Below are positions 33,631 to 35,707 of a DNA stretch of 35,707 bases, in pieces. This DNA comes from Planctomycetota bacterium (GTDB taxonomy: Bacteria > Planctomycetota > Phycisphaerae > Phycisphaerales > UBA5793). A model generated the notes under the pieces. That model ran no database searches. It was not told the DNA's origin and saw only the letters and a list, made by a program, of their open reading frames with translations. Every line of letters starts with the position of its first letter. The stretch's first letter is position 1. The stretch lies in the NCBI GenBank assembly GCA_963205185.1, contig CAUJHZ010000009.1, positions 1 through 35,707 of the forward strand, written 5' to 3'. Both the position numbers and the translations under genes were made by a program.

Positions 33631-33891
33631 TCAGCCCTTGCCCCAATGGCCTGAGGCGCACTTGGCGGAAGCAGGAGCGCCTCCCGGCCCTCGGGGGGAC
33701 GGGGCCAGGAGGCCTCGCTGCAACAAAGGGGTTCGCTGCTGGCGTTGCGTGTAGATCTGCTCCTCCGGCTGCGCCTCCTGCTCAGCGCTGCGACCGCTGA
33801 CATTGACGCCGCCGGTCGCTGCGGCCCGGCTGAGTCCGGCTGCGGCAAGCAGTATGCACGCGAGGGACATGGGGCGGGTGAGGCGGGTCAT
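33631..33891 (-). pseudogene. Truncated gspD start joined to unrelated sequence
   Basis: 86 codons from the ATG at 33891 (an upstream in-frame ATG at 33909 matches the 1789 one). Residues 1 to about 50 (MTRLTRPMSLACILLAAAGLSRA, then EQEAQPEEQ) align with the GspD signal peptide and early mature part. After that the sequence is unrelated, low-complexity and Pro/Gly/Arg rich (RGLLAPSPRGPGGAPAS) to a stop. All secretin domains are missing. It could be a dead fragment or a new small secreted peptide; promoter and signal peptide are both intact. Confidence 0.8.
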
Positions 33892-33897
33892 GCGTTG

Positions 33898-33903
33898 ATC
33901 ATA
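33898..33903 (-). promoter_or_regulatory. Duplicated leaderless-type -10 element (TATGAT)
   Basis: On the minus strand TATGAT is followed by six bases and the ATG at 33891, exactly as at 1795-1809. It would now direct transcription of the truncated gspD ORF and the HTH gene behind it. Confidence 0.48.
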
Positions 33904-33965
33904 CCGCATGGGAGGGTCGCCGGGGGCGGGATTCGGGGATCGGGGATGAAGATTGTGCAGATTGC

Positions 33966-34381
33966 GTGCAGAGTGTCGTCGGCGCTATGCACGCGGACGG
34001 CCTGCGGACCCTGCGGGACTCTGCACGGGGGACCGGTGGAGACTGCCGGAAGCCCGCGGCCTGAGCGCCGGTCCTGCGGCGTGCAGGGTCTCTGAACCGT
34101 CTCTTCTCCCCCGATCGGGTCAGTGGCGGGGAGGAATCTTCTCACTTTTTCGGGTATTTTCGTTCCGCAGCGCAAGGCGTGTGCAGCTCGGCACTTGCGG
34201 CCGATTCCGCGGCGGATCAATTGCCCGGTTCCATTCGATGTATTAATTACGCGCGGCCTCGCGCAGGGCTTGGCGGGCCCGGCACTTGCGGCGGTTCGCG
34301 ACGGGTCGTGTTCGCACTCTGTTGCTGAACATGTAATAGACACCGGCAAAACTCTGCACATCCCCTTGCGGCGCTATGCAC
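33966..34381. promoter_or_regulatory. Operator-like octamer cluster, right copy
   Basis: GTGCAGAG at 33966-33973; CTATGCAC at 33985-33992; CTCTGCAC at 34019-34026 and 34352-34359; CTATGCAC at 34374-34381. A sixth site corresponding to 1507-1514 is degenerate here (GTGCCGAG sense). The pair 33966-33992 is identical over 27 bp to 1706-1732 and lies at the same 74-bp distance from the start codon. The last two sites flank and enter the X promoter as direct copies 22 bp apart. Confidence 0.6.
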
Positions 34382-34393
34382 AGTCGGTATATT
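34366..34393 (+). promoter_or_regulatory. Promoter of gene X (right copy), -35 TTGCGG / -10 TATATT
   Basis: TTGCGG at 34366-34371 and TATATT at 34388-34393 with a 16-bp spacer containing CTATGCAC. Same geometry as the left copy, with only one changed base inside the spacer. Confidence 0.6.
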
Positions 34394-34452
34394 GGGGACG
34401 GGTCGCGGGCGAGGCGCCCGTCGGCCGGAACTCGTGCCGCAAGGAGATCGCC

Positions 34453-35271
34453 ATGCAACGCTTCTTTCGATCCGGTCATCTGGTGACGGTTCCCGCCGCC
34501 GTCGCGCTTCTCGTGGTGCTGGTCGCCGCGGCGGTGCACTCGGCCTCGTCGCGGCTGAGCTCGAGCGGCCCTTCACCCAAGTCGATCCCTTCGGCGGCGG
34601 CGCTGTCGTTGCGGCCGGCGTGGGCTGGCGGGGCTCTGGCCTTTACTGAACCCGCCCTCGATTCGACGCTGCGGCGCGTGGCCCTGGATCCGTCGGCGCT
34701 GACCGCGGCCGGGGTGACGAGCCAATTGGGCGTCGAAGCGGTGGTCGGCGCGGTGCGCACCCATCTCACTGAGCACGGCACGGCCCTGTCTGTGGTTGAA
34801 GCGGACTGGCGGGCGTCCAAGGCGCAGTACGCGGCGCTCGATCGTCTCGTGCGCCGGGGCAAGGGGACGGAGCAGGATCTGATTGACCTGGCTGCGGCGC
34901 GCTCGGAGATGAACTCCGATCGAAGCAGCCTCGATAGCGCGCTCGATGGCGTCTTCGACGCCGGCGTGGATGGCCTGACGGCGGAGGTGATCACCCGCTT
35001 GACGGCCATCCGCGCTCATCGAGCCACGGTGTTCCGTGAACTGCCGGTGCAGCACCTCGTCGAGTCGCGCACCGACAGCGACCTCGTGACGCTGCGCGAT
35101 GCTCTCGACGAAGAGCGCATCTGCGCCAAGTGGAACGAGCAGGTCAGCGGCAACACGACGACGCTGCTCAGTAACGAACGGGCCCGCACGGAGGTGGCGC
35201 AGGCGAGCAGTCGCCTGGACAGTTCGCTCGCCTCGGTCGAGACCTACTGGGATGCGGCGGTCGAGCCGTAA
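34453..35271 (+). CDS. Membrane-anchored helical protein of unknown function (gene X, right copy)
   Basis: 272 residues, same length as the left copy and about 94% identical by eye count. AAGGAG precedes the ATG. Differences cluster just after the membrane anchor (RLSSSGPSPKSIPSAAALS against RIASNGAPSKSISSATALS); the rest has isolated changes such as E to A or R to S. Hydrophobic anchor at 11-30, helical body, single Cys in ERICAKW, C-terminus SVETYWDAAVEP. Both copies are intact, so they may have overlapping or specialised roles. Confidence 0.85.
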   Translation: MQRFFRSGHLVTVPAAVALLVVLVAAAVHSASSRLSSSGPSPKSIPSAAALSLRPAWAGGALAFTEPALDSTLRRVALDPSALTAAGVTSQLGVEAVVGAVRTHLTEHGTALSVVEADWRASKAQYAALDRLVRRGKGTEQDLIDLAAARSEMNSDRSSLDSALDGVFDAGVDGLTAEVITRLTAIRAHRATVFRELPVQHLVESRTDSDLVTLRDALDEERICAKWNEQVSGNTTTLLSNERARTEVAQASSRLDSSLASVETYWDAAVEP

Positions 35272-35307
35272 CAGGAGCGGCTGAGCCGGGCCGCGCTGTC
35301 CTCACGG

Positions 35308-35360
35308 ACCTCTCCTCCGCGCACCGGCTCGCACTGGTCATCGAGATCACCGGGAGAGGT
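35308..35360 (+). other. Conserved long-arm inverted repeat between X and Y (right)
   Basis: ACCTCTCC at 35308-35315 and GGAGAGGT at 35353-35360, matching the left copy at 344-396 in arms and spacing. It sits in the 144-bp spacer before gene Y. Confidence 0.35.
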
Positions 35361-35415
35361 CTGCACGTTGGGCTCGCATCGGGCGGAGCCCGGATGACAG
35401 GAACGAGGGATTGTC

Positions 35416-35707
35416 ATGAACGCACGTCACACGAACCACGCGGCCGCATCGAATCATCCCACCTCCACCCTGACCCCCACGACCCCCACGCTGATCTCCA
35501 CTGAGGCTGCAGTGAAGGGATCGCGGCGGCGCCGGCGCTGGCTTCAACCCCTCGCGCCCTCAGTGCTGGCTGCCTGCGCCCTCGCTCCGGTTCTTCTCGG
35601 GGCGAGTGCGCGCAGCGCCTGGGGCGACACGGTGCTGCAGACGCATGATCCGGCGCTGACGACGTACCTCAGTACGAGCAAGTCGCTCGTGCAGGATGTG
35701 CGGCCGC
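35416..35707 (+). CDS. Secreted protein of unknown function (gene Y, right copy), 3' end missing
   Basis: 97 codons visible, cut by the window edge at the same codon as the left copy. It begins MNARHTNHAAASNHPTS, followed by a Thr/Pro stretch, RRRRRW and a hydrophobic segment ending SARSAWG, consistent with a signal peptide. The mature start GDTVLQTHDPALTTYLS is identical to the left copy. A GAGGGA-like site precedes the ATG. Function unknown. Confidence 0.7.
   Translation, partial: MNARHTNHAAASNHPTSTLTPTTPTLISTEAAVKGSRRRRRWLQPLAPSVLAACALAPVLLGASARSAWGDTVLQTHDPALTTYLSTSKSLVQDVRP

Larger units (their letters stand above)
33892..34452. other. Divergent intergenic region, right copy
   Basis: 561 bases with no supported gene, homologous to 1251-1806. 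It keeps the TATGAT (33903-33898), the octamer sites, the GACCCGATCGGGGG-type block with ACCCGAAAAAGTG nearby, and the X promoter. The parts between these elements have drifted, which highlights the kept elements as functional. Confidence 0.6.
33750..35707. repeat. Right copy of long terminal inverted repeat
   Basis: Inverted, diverged copy of the left-end module, in the order truncated gspD start, regulatory region, gene X, start of gene Y. The gspD part is cut about 150 bases into the gene and continues into unrelated sequence, which marks this as the derived copy. The last 141 bases equal the reverse complement of the first 141 bases of the window. Both window ends are the same NotI-type octamer GCGGCCGC, and both Y genes are cut at the same codon. 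Confidence 0.93.

Noticed and set aside
1-35707. Transposon or integrative element bounded by the terminal inverted repeats
   Set aside because: The repeats contain ordinary genes, are about 2 kb and diverged, and no transposase, integrase or target duplication is visible. The excisionase-like gene alone is not enough.

Overview
The window is GC-rich, densely coding bacterial DNA. The gene families (an ECF sigma factor next to a Ser/Thr kinase fused to an FGE-sulfatase domain, REC-HDOD proteins, many pseudopilins with RxFTLVE-type starts, two unknown secreted proteins) suggest a planctomycete, perhaps Phycisphaerae. That placement is inferred from gene content and style, not from a marker gene. 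No rRNA, tRNA or CRISPR array was seen.

Layout. (1) 1-4077 left end: a partial secreted-protein gene (Y) and a 272-residue membrane-anchored gene (X) on the minus strand, then a regulatory region, then gspD on the plus strand. (2) 1807-12119: a tightly coupled type II secretion operon, gspD-E-F-G-H-I-J-K, then gspC-, gspL- and gspM-like genes and a TPR lipoprotein. (3) 12120-13015: degenerate DNA holding a decayed copy of a small basic protein gene and an ORF interrupted by TGA. (4) 13016-19678, minus strand: a second assembly platform with GspH-like pseudopilin, PilM, PilN, PilO, a PilP/GspC-like protein, PilB and PilC. (5) 19799-26994, plus strand: three minor pseudopilins (PilV-, PilW- and PilX-like, the last with a lectin-like tail), followed with little spacing by a sensor histidine kinase, three single-domain response regulators and a REC-HDOD protein. 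(6) 26995-28690: two small basic DNA-binding-type genes among gene debris. (7) 28691-33332: ECF sigma factor, Ser/Thr kinase-FGE fusion and two unknown genes. (8) 33391-35707: an excisionase-like HTH gene, a truncated gspD start, and second copies of the regulatory region, gene X and gene Y.

The two ends are diverged inverted copies of one module (Y, X, divergent promoters, start of gspD), about 1.96 kb each. Gene X differs at about 16 of 272 residues between copies. The outermost 141 bases are exactly identical, which matches a k=141 assembly node, so the window ends are probably contig breaks inside a repeat. In both copies the spacer between X and gspD carries a conserved set of 8-bp GTGCA(T/G)AG sites. 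Two of them sit on the X promoter, and a perfectly conserved inverted pair lies 74 bp upstream of a gspD start that looks leaderless.

Functional picture (inference): two parallel pseudopilus machines lie side by side. The second lacks an obvious secretin and major pilin, and is joined in one apparent transcription unit to a signalling cascade. The shared operator-like motif may co-regulate X and the secretion operon. In the right copy the gspD promoter is now placed to drive a short chimeric secreted ORF and an HTH protein.
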